Part shown: piece after piece, positions 55,801-64,000 of the stretch | How the letters are laid out: every line of letters starts with the position of its first letter | Numbering within the stretch: position 1 is the first letter of the stretch | Translations under genes and position numbers: made by a program | Assembly: GCA_945862265.1 (NCBI GenBank) | Contig: CAMAXP010000003.1 | Coordinates: 107,118 to 171,117, forward strand | DNA length: 64,000 nt | Direction: 5' to 3' | Source: Bordetella parapertussis | Lineage (GTDB): Bacteria; Pseudomonadota; Gammaproteobacteria; Burkholderiales; SG8-39 | Notes under the pieces: generated by a model | Told to the model about the DNA's origin: nothing | Databases searched by the model: none | The model's input: only the letters and a program-made list of their open reading frames with translations

Positions 55801-56720
55801 AGCCACTCCGCATCCGGCGTCACCATCCGCCACGAGGCAAGGTTGTCGATCGCGGTGCCCCACATGACCGCCTTCTTGCCGCCGGCGTTCATCGCCACGT
55901 TGCCGCCGATGCACGAGGCGTCCGCCGAAGTGGGGTCCACCGCGAAAACGAGACCGGCGGACTCCGCGGCGTCCATCACCCGGCGGGTCACCACGCCGGC
56001 GCCGCAGCGGATGGTCGTCGTCGCGCGCTCGAGGCCCGGCAATACCGTGTCTTCGACTGTGCCTAGGGTTTCGAGCTTCTCGGTGTTGATCACCGCGGAA
56101 CGGCGAGTGAGCGGCACGGCGCCGCCGGTGTAACCCGTGCCGCCGCCGCGCGGGATGATCGTCAGGCCGAGCGCAATGAGTTCCCGCACGATCGGCTGCA
56201 CCTCCTCCTCGGTCTCGGGAGAGATGACGACAAACGGATACTCCACGCGCCAGTCGGTGGCGTCGGTCACATGCGAGACCCGGGCGAAGCCGTCGAATGC
56301 GATGTTGTCCTTGCGCGTGACGCGCGACAGCCTGCGCAGGGCTTTGCGCCGCAGCGCGCGCGTGTCGTCAAATGCCGCGTCGAACTTTGCGACCGCATCG
56401 CGGGCGGATTCGAGCAGGCCCTGCACCTTGTCGCTCTCACCGCGCCGGAGTTCGATTTCCTCGAGGCGATTCCTCATCCCGGCCAACACCTGCGCGCGGC
56501 GCTTGGGATGCTCTATCAGGTCGTCCTCGAGGTAGGGGTTGCGCTGCACGACCCAGATCTCGCCGAGCACCTCGTAAAGCATGCGCGCGGAGCGGCCGGT
56601 GCGGCGTTCGGCACGCAGTTCGCTGATCAAGTCCCACCCTGCCGGCCCGAGCAGGCGCAGCACGATTTCCCGGTCGGAGAACGAGGTGTAGTTGTAAGGG
56701 ATCTCGCGCAGACGCTGCAT
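52890..56720 (-). CDS. FAD- and Fe-S-containing dehydrogenase (DUF3683/Dld type)
   Basis: The 1276-residue protein combines an N-terminal DUF3683 domain (about 1-140), an FAD-binding PCMH domain (about 160-400, [20 protein letters not shown]), a C-terminal FAD-oxidase domain (about 400-760), two 4Fe-4S motifs ([11 protein letters not shown] near 807; [12 protein letters not shown] near 868) and CCG Fe-S domains ([33 protein letters not shown]). It resembles D-lactate or glycolate dehydrogenases fused to their Fe-S partner. Candidate substrates are 2-hydroxy acids. The signature of heme binding is absent. Confidence 0.9.
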   Translation of the reverse strand: MQRLREIPYNYTSFSDREIVLRLLGPAGWDLISELRAERRTGRSARMLYEVLGEIWVVQRNPYLEDDLIEHPKRRAQVLAGMRNRLEEIELRRGESDKVQGLLESARDAVAKFDAAFDDTRALRRKALRRLSRVTRKDNIAFDGFARVSHVTDATDWRVEYPFVVISPETEEEVQPIVRELIALGLTIIPRGGGTGYTGGAVPLTRRSAVINTEKLETLGTVEDTVLPGLERATTTIRCGAGVVTRRVMDAAESAGLVFAVDPTSADASCIGGNVAMNAGGKKAVMWGTAIDNLASWRMVTPDAEWLEVERVGHNLGKIHDAEKAVFRVCRFAADGRKLIEESRIEVPGSAFRKTGLGKDVTDKFLGGLPGVQKEGTDGIITSARFILHRMPAHIRTVCLEFFGTAHDAVPAIVEIKDFLDAHASAMLAGLEHLDDRYLKAVGYATKARRNQRPKMVLFGDIVGDNVDEVASAASAVVRLANARGGEGFVAVTAETRKRFWLDRARTAAIAKHTNAFKINEDVVIPLPRLAEYSDGIERINIELSIGNKLELLDALGDYFAGDLPLVQQDVKIAAAELLGERQQRALEAVAKVRARWQWLLSHLDAPAVEMSSDISGWGALHAELSQQYGTVFEALQSHALRVSWKVELREDLQRIFSGLAFGKIVEGAQATHAKVLRGRVFVALHMHAGDGNVHTNIPVNSDDYAMLQRANDAVARIMKLAKSLGGVISGEHGIGITKMDYLEPAEVEAFRAYKQKIDPNGRFNAGKLLAGGDLANAYTPSFSLLGAESLILEQSDLGRINNSIKDCLRCGKCKPVCATHVPRANLLYSPRNKILATSLLTEAFLYEEQTRRGVSFAHYDEFSDVADHCTVCHKCASPCPVDIDFGDVSIAMRNLLRRQGKRRFNPGTAASMLFLNATDPRKIKLVRTIMIEWGYKLQRLAYGLAKRAGLAGRQTTRPPATTGGRPALVAQVVHFINKPMPGNLPKKTARALLDVEDARIVPIIRDPRKVTEDSDAVFYFPGCGSERLFSQVGLATQAMLYEIGTQCVLPPGYLCCGYPQTSAGEAEKGERIITQNRVLFHRLATTLNYLDIKTVIVSCGTCMDQLEKYEFEKIFPGCRLLDIHEYLLEKGVKLDGVAGTRYMYHDPCHSPIKTQQPMKVVNALLGGGVALSDRCCGESGTLAVTRPDVSTQVRFRKEEEFRKGVAAIEATGHAGPVKMLTSCPSCLQGLTRFADDTGVQSDYIVVELARHLLGPDWLQGFVQKANNGGIERVLL

Positions 56721-56803
56721 GGAATGCCTGGGACGGGAGAACCTAGAATTCTATCCCACCCGGGATGCGGATTGTGCGCCGCACAACCCTGCTGCAGTCA
56801 GGG

Positions 56804-57625
56804 CTACCCGGCCGCGGGCGGCCCGTCCGTCGCCGCCTGATCCGCCGGACGGGCAAAGATGTCGCGGTAGCTCGCGAAAAAGCTCGCAAACATGACCGGC
56901 ATCAGCGAAAACACCAGCGGGAACATGATGCCCATCAGTGCGGGACGCAGCGTGCCGCCGGAGGCCAGCAGGAGCACGAACAGCACGACGATCGGCACGA
57001 CGATCAGCATCAGCGCGGAGGCAACGCCGTACAGGGTGAATGCGCGCCAGTTCATCATGCAGGCAAACAGCGAAAAGAACAGCGCCTTGCCTACCGGCAT
57101 CGCGTGCCAGGCCACGAGCGTCGGCGAGAACCACATCAGCATCATGACCGGCATGTAGGCCATCGCCGCAATCCAGAGGGCGAGCAGGAACGCGTCTGAC
57201 TGGAAGACTTCGTTCGAGGGCCGCGCGCCCGTCACCATCCAACGTGCAAGCGCGCCGTCATCGGCGAGCGCGCTGGAGGCCAGCACGAGCACCATCAGCA
57301 GCAGGTAGATGACGCCCAGAACCAACTGGGCGCGCGCACGCTCACGGAACCCCGCGAAGATCAGGGACAGGGCAACGGGTTCGCGGAGCGCAGAAGCGCG
57401 AGCTGCGGCCATGAAGCCGACCGAGAATCCCGGGACCAGGATCAGCGCCGCGACCAGGCCGATGAACGGGACGATGCTCACCACCGTCATCAGCATCCAG
57501 TAAGAAGACACCAGCATCAGCCACCTCACCGGACTTGACTTGAACATCCGCCAGCCGTCGGCCAGCCAGCGCCAGCCGCACGCTGCGGGAACGAGCTTGG
57601 CCTGCACGGCGTTCACCTCACCCAT
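56804..57625 (-). CDS. BPSS1780-family membrane protein
   Basis: ATG 57625, which overlaps thrB by 13 bp, gives 273 residues. The protein has about six membrane helices (MLVSSYWMLMTVVSIVPFIG, VALILVPGFSVGFMAAARAS, LVLGVIYLLLMVLVLASSA) and belongs to a betaproteobacterial hypothetical-membrane family. Nothing in the sequence suggests a substrate. It is at the end of the DUF2782-thrB operon. Confidence 0.78.
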   Translation of the reverse strand: MGEVNAVQAKLVPAACGWRWLADGWRMFKSSPVRWLMLVSSYWMLMTVVSIVPFIGLVAALILVPGFSVGFMAAARASALREPVALSLIFAGFRERARAQLVLGVIYLLLMVLVLASSALADDGALARWMVTGARPSNEVFQSDAFLLALWIAAMAYMPVMMLMWFSPTLVAWHAMPVGKALFFSLFACMMNWRAFTLYGVASALMLIVVPIVVLFVLLLASGGTLRPALMGIMFPLVFSLMPVMFASFFASYRDIFARPADQAATDGPPAAG

Positions 57626-58569
57626 GGGACTGCGCTCCGCGGGTTGGCCCGCAGCGAAAGGATCTCGCGAAAATGCTCCGGGTCGTGGGCATGCACCAGT
57701 TCGCCGGGACGGGGCAGGTGGAAATCGTACAGGCGCGACAGCCAGAAGCGGAGCGCTGCACCGCGCAGGAGGGTAGGCCAGGCTTCCTGCTCGGCGGCCG
57801 TGAATGGCCGGACCGCCGCGTACTCGTTGAGGAAGGCCGTCACCAGCGCAGGGTCGAAGCGTCGGTCGGAAGTCGCATCGACGAGGCACCAGTCGTTCGC
57901 GCAGACGGCAACATCGAACAGCAACACGTCGACGCCGGCGAAGTAATAGTCGAAGACCGCCGAGAGGCGGCCCGCATCAAACAGCGCATTGTCGCGAAAC
58001 AGGTCGCCATGCACCGGACCGCGCGGCAGGTCCGGGAAGCGATGCAGCCCCTGGAAGGCCATCTCCGCGTCGAGCAGGGCCTGGCGCTCCGCGTCTAGGA
58101 AGGGGCGCACCTGCGGTGCCGCCTCGCGCCACCAGCGGGGGCCGCGCGGGTTTTCGAGGAACCCGGGGTACGACTGTCCTGCGAGGTGCATCTGCGCGAG
58201 TTGTGCGCCGAGTTGCGCGCATTCATCGCGGCCCGGCTTCATGACCGATTTTCCCGGCAGCCGCGTAACCAGCGCAGCGGGCTTGCCGTTCAGCTCGCCC
58301 ATGTACTGGTCGGACAGGTCCGCGATCGGTGCCGGGCACGGGATGCCATGCCGCGCGAGGTGCGCCATCAGGTTGAGGTAGAAGGGCAGCTCCTTCGCCG
58401 TCAGCTTTTCGAACAGCGTGAGGACGTAAGCGCCCTGCGTGGTGGTGACGAAGTAGTTGGTGTTCTCGATCCCGGCGGCGATGGGCTCGAGCTTTTCGAG
58501 CGTGCCGAGCGAATAGCGCTTCAGCCAGTCGGCCAGCTGGGGTTCGGAAACCGGCGTGAAGACCGACAA
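57613..58569 (-). CDS. thrB: homoserine kinase (ThrB, choline-kinase fold)
   Basis: The start is TTG 58569 (318 residues, reading SVFTPVSEPQLADWLKRYSL); there is no ATG at the family's start, and an ATG at 58632 would overlap DUF2782. GIENTNYFVTT and YVLTLFEKL start the kinase, and VHGDLFRDNALFDAGRLSAV carries the catalytic Asp and Asn. This type is the aminoglycoside-phosphotransferase-like homoserine kinase used by Pseudomonas and betaproteobacteria. It phosphorylates homoserine for threonine synthesis. Confidence 0.9.
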   Translation of the reverse strand: MSVFTPVSEPQLADWLKRYSLGTLEKLEPIAAGIENTNYFVTTTQGAYVLTLFEKLTAKELPFYLNLMAHLARHGIPCPAPIADLSDQYMGELNGKPAALVTRLPGKSVMKPGRDECAQLGAQLAQMHLAGQSYPGFLENPRGPRWWREAAPQVRPFLDAERQALLDAEMAFQGLHRFPDLPRGPVHGDLFRDNALFDAGRLSAVFDYYFAGVDVLLFDVAVCANDWCLVDATSDRRFDPALVTAFLNEYAAVRPFTAAEQEAWPTLLRGAALRFWLSRLYDFHLPRPGELVHAHDPEHFREILSLRANPRSAVPWVR

Positions 58570-58573
58570 GCGA

Positions 58574-58912
58574 TCAGTCGAAAGTACGGATGGTCCACAT
58601 CGGCACGCGCACGCCGTCGTCGAGGGAGTCACGACGTGTCCAGGAGCCGTTGCCGGTGTTGTCCATCAGGTAGTACGGAACGCCGCCGGGCGGCGTGACC
58701 TTCATCATCACCACGCGGCCGTTCTCGCGCACCTCCTCGACCTTGTCTTCCTTCTGCACCGGGATGTTGATCCGCGGCCCGATGTCGTCGTCCGACAGCC
58801 CGGGCGCCATCGGCGGCGGGGCGGGCAGCGGCTCGAGCTTGAGCGTCGCGCCGGACTGGGCGAACACCGGCAGCGCGGCGGCGAGGAGGAGGGGAAAAAG
58901 GAGTTTGCACAT
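58574..58912 (-). CDS. DUF2782 secreted protein
   Basis: The 112-residue protein has a signal peptide (MCKLLFPLLLAAALPVFAQS), a Pro-rich linker and a small beta-rich domain (VEEVRENGRVVMMKVTPPGG, VPYYLMDNTGNGSW). The family is known from thrB loci in beta- and gammaproteobacteria and has no assigned function. It lies 4 bp upstream of thrB and so is its operon partner. Confidence 0.88.
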   Translation of the reverse strand: MCKLLFPLLLAAALPVFAQSGATLKLEPLPAPPPMAPGLSDDDIGPRINIPVQKEDKVEEVRENGRVVMMKVTPPGGVPYYLMDNTGNGSWTRRDSLDDGVRVPMWTIRTFD

Positions 58913-58991
58913 GGCGTGTCGAATCGAGGGGGATTCTAGCAGACTGGGCCAGAAGAGGGGCCCGCGCCCCCTCCTCAGACCGCCCCTTGCG

Positions 58992-59708
58992 CTAAAGATT
59001 CAGCATCACCTCGCGCTCGGACGGCAGCAGCTGGAAGCCGCGCTTCTCGTAGTGGGCAAAGATCGCCTCGGCCACGGCCTTGGGGTCGTCGATCACCTGG
59101 ATCAGGTCGACGTCCGCCGGATCGATCATCTTCTCCTCCACAAGGCGGCCGCGAAGCCATTCGACCAGGCCGGCCCAGAAGTGGGAATGCATCAGGATGA
59201 TCGGCATCGGCCGCGTCTTCTTGGTCTGCACCAGCACCAGCGCCTCGAACAGTTCGTCGAGTGTCCCGAACCCCCCCGGCATGACCACGTAGGCGCACGC
59301 GAACTTCACGAACATCACCTTGCGCGCGAAGAAATGCTTGAATCGCAGGCTGATGTCCTGGTAGGCGTTGGCGTGCTGCTCGTGCTTCAACTGGATGTTG
59401 AGGCCCACCGAGGGCGACTTGCCGAAGAAGGCGCCCTTGTTGGCCGCCTCCATCACGCCCGGACCGCCCCCCGAGATCACCGCAAACCCCGCGTCCGACA
59501 GCAGCCGCGCGGTCTGCTCCGCAAGCATGTACTCGGCCGAGTCCGGCGCGACCCGCGCGCTGCCAAAGATCGACACGGCGGGCCGGATGCGGGACAGCCG
59601 CTCGGTCGCCTCGACGAACTCTGACATAATCCCGAACACCCGCCATGCCTCCCGCGAGGTTTCGGCTCCGGGGTCGGCCGGCACCGGAAGCTTGTCCAAG
59701 TCACTCAT
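58992..59708 (-). CDS. LOG-family protein (TIGR00730-like)
   Basis: The 238-residue Rossmann-fold protein has the LOG motif PGGFGTLDELFEALVLVQTK and the phosphate segment GGGPGVMEAANKGAFFGKSP. Members act as phosphoribohydrolases on nucleoside 5'-monophosphates, including cytokinin riboside monophosphates. Its ATG at 59708 lies one base from the polA start codon on the other strand. It is 79 bp upstream of the DUF2782 gene on the same strand. Confidence 0.92.
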   Translation of the reverse strand: MSDLDKLPVPADPGAETSREAWRVFGIMSEFVEATERLSRIRPAVSIFGSARVAPDSAEYMLAEQTARLLSDAGFAVISGGGPGVMEAANKGAFFGKSPSVGLNIQLKHEQHANAYQDISLRFKHFFARKVMFVKFACAYVVMPGGFGTLDELFEALVLVQTKKTRPMPIILMHSHFWAGLVEWLRGRLVEEKMIDPADVDLIQVIDDPKAVAEAIFAHYEKRGFQLLPSEREVMLNL

Positions 59709-59709
59709 C

Positions 59710-62475
59710 GTGTCTACACATCCTCAAGAAGAAACTGTCCGCACGCTGCTGCTGGTCGACGGCTCGTCGTACCTGTATCGCGCATTCCACGCCCTGCCCG
59801 ACCTGAAGAACGCGCAGGGCGAACCGACCGGCGCGATCTCCGGGGTCCTCAGCATGCTACGGCGGCTGTCGCAGGACTACAAGGCGGAAGCGCGCGCTTG
59901 CGTATTCGACACCAAGGCCAAGACCTTTCGCGACGACGCCTACCCGGAATACAAGGCGCAGCGCTCGCCGATGCCCGAAGACCTGGTCGTGCAGATCGAG
60001 CCCCTCAAGGAAGCGATCGTGGCGATGGGCTGGCCGGTGATCGGCGTGGATGGCGTGGAGGCCGACGACGTGATCGCGACCCTTGCCGAGCGGGCCAAAG
60101 CGGCCGGGATGCACTGCGTGATCTCGACCGGGGACAAGGACCTCGCCCAGCTGGTGGATGAGCGCGTGACGCTGGTCAACACCATGACCAACGAGAAGCT
60201 CGACATCGAGGGCGTGAAGCAGAAGTTCGGCGTGCCGCCGGAACTGATCGTCGACTACTACTCGCTGGTCGGTGACGCGGTGGACAACGTCCCGGGCGTG
60301 CCGAAGGTGGGGCCGAAGACCGCGGCGAAATGGATCCAGCAATACGGGTCCCTCGACGCCGTGGTGGCGCACGCCAACGACATCGGCGGCGTGGTCGGCG
60401 AGAACCTGCGCAAGTCGCTCGAGTGGCTGCCCAAGGCGCGCTGGCTGCTCACCATGAAGCGCGACTGCGAACTGCCGCTCACGCTCGAGGACCTGCACAA
60501 GGACCTCTACGATGCGGCGAAACTTCGCGAACTGTTCGCGCGCTTCGGGTTCAAGAGCCGCCTGAAGGAACTGGACGGCGAGGCGCCCGAGGGTGCCGCG
60601 CCCGCAGTCGGACGGGATTTCCGCACGCCCTCTGCGGCGCCCATGCAAGCAACGACGCCCGTGGACACCGCACGCCGCGGCTATGCAATGGTCATCGACG
60701 AGCCTGGGCTGCGCGCCCTGGCCTTGCGGCTGGAAACGGCGTCGGTGGTGGGGTTCGACACCGAGACCGACGGGCTCGAGCCGATGGTAGCCAACCTCGT
60801 CGGGTTGTCGTTCGCGTTCGACGATGCTGCGTTCTACGTGCCGGTAGCGCATCGCTACGCAGGCGCGCCCGACCAGATCGGTGTCGCACGGGCGCTGGAG
60901 ATCCTCAAGCCCTGGATTGAGAGCGACAAGCGCACCAAGGTCGGCCAGAACCTCAAATTCGACGCGCACATCCTCGCCAACCACGGCGTTGCCCTGGGCG
61001 GGATTGCCCACGACACGCTGCTCGAATCGTATGTGTTCGAGGTGAACGAGCGGCACGACCTCGAGACCCTCGCCCGGCGGCACCTGGGCTGGGAGACGAT
61101 CAGTTACGACGCGGTCACCGGCAAGGGCGCCTCGCGGATCTCTTTTGCGGAGGTCGACGTCGAGCGCGCCACCCAGTACTCGGCCGAGGACGCCGACTGC
61201 ACGCTGGCGGTCCACGATGCGCTCTACCCGCGGATTGCCGCGGACGAAAAGCTGAAGCTCGTCTACGAGACGATCGAGATGCCGGTGATGCCCGTGCTCC
61301 TGAAGATGGAGAGGAACGGCGTGCTCCTCGACTCGGGCAAGCTCGAGGCGCAAAGCCACGAGCTCGGCAAGGAAATGATGGCGCTGGAGCAAAAGGCGCA
61401 CGAAGCCGCCGGCCAGCCGTTCAACCTCAACTCACCCAAACAGATCCAGGAGATCCTGTTCGAGAAGCAGGGGCTGCCGGTGAAGAAGAAAACCCCGGGC
61501 GGGCAGCCTTCCACCGACGAGGACGTGCTGCAGGAACTCGCGGCCGACTTCCCGCTGCCCAAGATCCTGCTCGACTACCGCAGCATCGCGAAGCTGAAAT
61601 CGACGTACACCGACAAACTGCCGCGCATGGTGGACGCGCGAACCGGCCGGGTGCACACGACCTACTCGCAGGCCGTTGCGGTCACCGGGCGCCTTGCGTC
61701 CAACGACCCCAACCTGCAGAACATCCCCGTCCGCACGCCGCAGGGCCGGCGCATCCGCGAAGCGTTCATCGCGCCGCCCGGATGGAAGCTGGTGAGCGCC
61801 GACTATTCGCAGATCGAGTTGCGGATCATGGCCCACCTGTCGGGGGACGCCGGCCTGAGGCACGCCTTCGAACACGGCCACGACGTGCACCGCGCCACCG
61901 CAGCGGAAGTCTTCGGCCGCAAGATCGACGAAGTCACGTCAGATGAGCGCCGCGCCGCCAAGGCGATCAACTTCGGGCTGATCTACGGCATGTCCGCGTT
62001 CGGCCTCGCGCAGAACCTGGGCATCGAGCGCGTCACCGCACAGGCCTACATCGACAGCTACTTCAACCGCTACCCCGGCGTCGCGCGATACATGCAAGAA
62101 ACACGCGAGCTCGCGCGCAGCCGCGGCTATGTCGAGACGGTGTTCGGCCGGCGGCTGTGGCTGCCGGAGATCAAGAGCGGCGGGCCGCAGAGGAAGCAAG
62201 CCGCCGAGCGCGCGGCGATCAATGCGCCGATGCAGGGCACCGCAGCGGACCTGATCAAGCTGGCGATGGTGCGGGTGCAAGACTGGCTGGAGGCGCAAAA
62301 GCTCGCCACGCTGCTGATAATGCAGGTGCATGACGAACTCGTGCTGCAGGTGCCGGACGCGGAACTGGATGCGGTCAAGGGTGCGTTGCCCGACCTGATG
62401 CAGAACGTGGGGAAGCTCGATGTCCAGCTCATCGTCGATATCGGCGTGGGTGACAACTGGGACAAAGCGCACTAG
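59710..62475 (+). CDS. polA: DNA polymerase I
   Basis: GTG 59710 gives 921 residues. Residues 1 to about 300 are the 5' nuclease (LLLVDGSSYLYRAFHALPDL, GVPKVGPKTAAKWIQQYGSL). The 3'-5' exonuclease is intact: FDTETDGLEPM, GQNLKFDAHIL and YSAEDADCTL supply the metal ligands. Polymerase motifs A (SADYSQIELRIMAHLS), B (RRAAKAINFGLIYGMSAFGL) and C (MQVHDELVLQV) are complete. The enzyme fills gaps in repair and Okazaki processing. It is divergent from the LOG gene with one base between the start codons. Confidence 0.96.
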   Translation: MSTHPQEETVRTLLLVDGSSYLYRAFHALPDLKNAQGEPTGAISGVLSMLRRLSQDYKAEARACVFDTKAKTFRDDAYPEYKAQRSPMPEDLVVQIEPLKEAIVAMGWPVIGVDGVEADDVIATLAERAKAAGMHCVISTGDKDLAQLVDERVTLVNTMTNEKLDIEGVKQKFGVPPELIVDYYSLVGDAVDNVPGVPKVGPKTAAKWIQQYGSLDAVVAHANDIGGVVGENLRKSLEWLPKARWLLTMKRDCELPLTLEDLHKDLYDAAKLRELFARFGFKSRLKELDGEAPEGAAPAVGRDFRTPSAAPMQATTPVDTARRGYAMVIDEPGLRALALRLETASVVGFDTETDGLEPMVANLVGLSFAFDDAAFYVPVAHRYAGAPDQIGVARALEILKPWIESDKRTKVGQNLKFDAHILANHGVALGGIAHDTLLESYVFEVNERHDLETLARRHLGWETISYDAVTGKGASRISFAEVDVERATQYSAEDADCTLAVHDALYPRIAADEKLKLVYETIEMPVMPVLLKMERNGVLLDSGKLEAQSHELGKEMMALEQKAHEAAGQPFNLNSPKQIQEILFEKQGLPVKKKTPGGQPSTDEDVLQELAADFPLPKILLDYRSIAKLKSTYTDKLPRMVDARTGRVHTTYSQAVAVTGRLASNDPNLQNIPVRTPQGRRIREAFIAPPGWKLVSADYSQIELRIMAHLSGDAGLRHAFEHGHDVHRATAAEVFGRKIDEVTSDERRAAKAINFGLIYGMSAFGLAQNLGIERVTAQAYIDSYFNRYPGVARYMQETRELARSRGYVETVFGRRLWLPEIKSGGPQRKQAAERAAINAPMQGTAADLIKLAMVRVQDWLEAQKLATLLIMQVHDELVLQVPDAELDAVKGALPDLMQNVGKLDVQLIVDIGVGDNWDKAH

Positions 62476-62504
62476 TTCCTGGAGCAGGACGCCGGCCGGA
62501 GTAG

Positions 62505-62510
62505 TACAAT
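62505..62510 (+). promoter_or_regulatory. possible -10 of the second RHH-ParE operon
   Basis: TACAAT, matching the -10 consensus at five of six, lies 24 bp before the antitoxin ATG in the 59-bp gap after polA. No good -35 was seen at 17 bp upstream, so the promoter may be activator-free but weak. Confidence 0.4.
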
Positions 62511-62534
62511 CCGACTACCTGCTGGAGATCCGCC

Positions 62535-62825
62535 ATGGCCATTGCTGCTACAAGCCTGAAGCTGCCGTCCACCCTGAAAGCCGAGCTGGAAAAGCTTGCC
62601 CGCCGCACGGGCGAAACCACACACGCGGTCATGGTGCGTGCCTTGGCCGAGCACGTCGCTGCCGCCAAGCGCTACCGAAGCTTCCTGGACGACGCGGCTC
62701 GCGCTGACGCAGGCATGCAGCAGAGCGGAGTGGGCTATGCAATGCAGGATGTGCACAACTATGTAGCGGCCAAGGTCCGCGGCGAGGCAGTGAAGCGCCC
62801 CAAGCCCGTTAAGTGGCGCAAGTAA
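62535..62825 (+). CDS. ribbon-helix-helix antitoxin, module 2
   Basis: The 96-residue protein has an RHH fold (ATSLKLPSTLKAELEKLARR, then TTHAVMVRALAEHVAAAKR) and a tail ending EAVKRPKPVKWRK. The length, layout and RPKP tail match the antitoxin of module 1. It should bind the ParE toxin encoded next, which starts within its last codons, and repress its own promoter. Confidence 0.88.
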   Translation: MAIAATSLKLPSTLKAELEKLARRTGETTHAVMVRALAEHVAAAKRYRSFLDDAARADAGMQQSGVGYAMQDVHNYVAAKVRGEAVKRPKPVKWRK

Positions 62826-63106
62826 TCTATTCGGCCGAGGCACTCGCCGACCTCGAGCGCGTCGGCGAGTTCCTGCTCGAACAGGCGCCGCAGTCCGCCC
62901 CGCAAGCGCTTGGGCGCGTTCTCGATGCAGTCGTGATCCTCGCGGATCACCCGCTCATAGGCCGTCGCGCAGAAGGCGAATTGCGCGAACTCGTGATCTC
63001 GCACGGCAACTCGGGATACCTCGCGCTGTATCGATTCGACCCGGTTCGCGACGTAGTGCGGTTGCTGCGAATCCGGCATCAGCGGGAAGCCGGGTATCGC
63101 GACTGA
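62813..63106 (+). CDS. ParE/RelE-family toxin, module 2
   Basis: GTG 62813 lies 13 bp inside the antitoxin gene, giving 97 residues: VIYSAEALADLERVGEFLLE, DHPLIGRRAEGELRELVISH and IRHQREAGYRD. This is the complete, normal form of the toxin; comparison shows that the module 1 toxin has lost its stop codon. Members of this family inhibit growth, commonly through gyrase. It converges on the DUF4197 gene across 25 bp. Confidence 0.9.
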   Translation: MAQVIYSAEALADLERVGEFLLEQAPQSAPQALGRVLDAVVILADHPLIGRRAEGELRELVISHGNSGYLALYRFDPVRDVVRLLRIRHQREAGYRD

Positions 63107-63131
63107 AGTCCGCGCTCGCGGTCGATTCAAG

Positions 63132-63812
63132 TCACTTCAGCGCGCCGAACACCTTCTTCAAGATGCTGGTAGCCGCTTCGGCCGGGTTCTGGCGGATCCT
63201 GGCTTCTTCCTCGGCCACCATCACAAAGAGGCCGTCGAGCGCCTTTTGCGTGACGTAGTTGTCCAGGTTCGCATCCTCCTTCTTGACGAGGCCGAACTTC
63301 ACGCCCTTTTCGGCGTACTCGTCGTACTTCTGCGCAAGCTTCACCTTCTCGGTCGCCTTCTTCACGATGGGCAGGAATTTCGCCCGCAGTTGATCGCTGC
63401 TGGTGCGCTTGAAATACTGCGTGGCGGAATCCTGGCCGCCGGTGAGGATCCCCTTGGCGTCCTGCACGCTTATCTTCTTCACCGCGTCGACCAGCAGCAC
63501 CTTGGCCTCCGGCATCGCAGCCTCGGCGGCGCGGTTGAGCGTGAGGATCAGCTCATCGGCCTGCTTGCCCATGCCGAACTGGCGCATGACCTTCTCGACC
63601 TTCTGCGCGGACTCGGGCAGCGGGATCTTCACCTTGCCGTTGCCGAAGAACCCGTCCTGCTTGCCGAGCGCCTCGACAGCGACCTGGGCGCCTTTCACCA
63701 GCGCCTCCCGCAAGCCGGTGGTCGCGTCCTGGTTGGTGATGGACTCCAGCCCGGCCAGGGCGGGCCCGCCGAGGGCCAGGCCGGTGATCAGGGCGAACAT
63801 GCGGGTCTTCAT
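63132..63812 (-). CDS. DUF4197 secreted protein
   Basis: The 226-residue protein has a signal peptide (MKTRMFALITGLALGGPALA) and the DUF4197 body (TTGLREALVKGAQVAVEALG, DSATQYFKRTSSDQLRAKFL, LDGLFVMVAEEEARIRQNPA). It is predicted to be a periplasmic, mainly helical protein with no known role. GAGAGGA lies ten bases before the ATG. The gap 63813-63865 to the transposase end shows no gene. Confidence 0.9.
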   Translation of the reverse strand: MKTRMFALITGLALGGPALAGLESITNQDATTGLREALVKGAQVAVEALGKQDGFFGNGKVKIPLPESAQKVEKVMRQFGMGKQADELILTLNRAAEAAMPEAKVLLVDAVKKISVQDAKGILTGGQDSATQYFKRTSSDQLRAKFLPIVKKATEKVKLAQKYDEYAEKGVKFGLVKKEDANLDNYVTQKALDGLFVMVAEEEARIRQNPAEAATSILKKVFGALK

Positions 63813-63865
63813 GGCAATATCCTCTCAGTGAATTGACACAAATTTTTTCAAAAGTCCGGGCAGAT

Positions 63866-64000
63866 TCAAGAACGAAGTGCGCGAGTGCTGCGAGTAGAGT
63901 ATCTCAGATCTATAAATTCGAGAGGGGTTAGGTAGCCCAACTTTTTTCGTGGTCGGTTGTTGAGGCGGTTGGCGATGACGTCGAGTTGAGCCTGGGTGTA
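63866..64000 (-). mobile_element. IS30-like transposase, 3' end
   Basis: The minus-strand frame, open from the window edge to TGA 63866-63868, ends with TQAQLDVIANRLNNRPRKK, then LGYLTPLEFIDLRYSTRST. NRLNNRPRKxLGYxTPxE is the C-terminus of IS30-family transposases. Only 44 residues are inside the window, so the element, its intactness and its terminal repeats cannot be judged. It lies upstream of DUF4197. Confidence 0.75.

Overview
The window reads as chromosomal DNA of a GC-rich betaproteobacterium. Pointers are the gatCAB cluster divergent from mreBCD-mrdA-rodA, the pilT-pilU pair beside yggS-proC-yggT, the ubiE-DUF971-phoBR and ubiJ-ubiB neighbourhoods, a homoserine kinase of the choline-kinase-like type next to DUF2782, and several periplasmic binding proteins of the Bug/TctC family. 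The order within the class (Burkholderiales, Rhodocyclales or a relative) cannot be fixed by eye. No rRNA, tRNA or CRISPR array was seen.

Layout. 1-2.7 kb: a carboxylate-uptake/oxidation locus (Bug protein plus FAD oxidoreductase) divergent from a GntR/UTRA regulator. 2.7-5.6 kb: a SulP anion transporter carrying STAS and cyclic-nucleotide-binding domains, preceded by an FNR-type box and flanked by two decayed pieces of an enolase-superfamily gene that share a 29-bp repeat. 5.6-10.7 kb: ampG, a four-gene envelope-stress-like membrane operon (YqjD/YqjE/YqjK-like), xth, pyrE and a DUF4124 protein. 10.7-19.6 kb: gatCAB and the rod-shape operon. 19.7-24.7 kb: an accessory island with a CheB-CheR-PAS fusion, a PAS gene split by an in-frame stop codon, and a toxin-antitoxin graveyard (an RHH-ParE pair whose toxin reads into PrlF and YhaV remnants). 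24.7-29.9 kb: an ADP-forming CoA ligase, a second orphan Bug protein, an acyl-CoA dehydrogenase and an enoyl-CoA hydratase, probably for catabolism of a carboxylic acid. 29.9-33.6 kb: an unusual three-gene redox set (geranylgeranyl-reductase-like flavoprotein, double 4Fe-4S protein, FAD-linked oxidase). 33.6-38.1 kb: a DUF167 remnant, yggT, proC, yggS and pilTU. 38.2-46.4 kb: arfB, an RNA methyltransferase, hemJ, an ABC-2 exporter, hydrolase, ferredoxin, vanZ, ubiB and ubiJ. 46.5-50.8 kb: a Tim44-like protein, ubiE, DUF971 and phoBR with a Pho box. 50.8-62.5 kb: a conserved hypothetical, a HIT protein, a giant FAD/Fe-S dehydrogenase, a membrane protein, thrB, DUF2782, a LOG protein and polA. 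62.5-64 kb: a second RHH-ParE module, DUF4197 and the end of an IS30-like transposase.

Most of the window is ordinary housekeeping sequence. The parts worth a second look are the accessory islands: the broken PAS gene, the ParE-PrlF fusion, the SulP insertion between gene relics, and the redox trio with altered flavoprotein motifs. None of these by itself proves a new system; the redox trio is the best candidate for an undescribed pathway.
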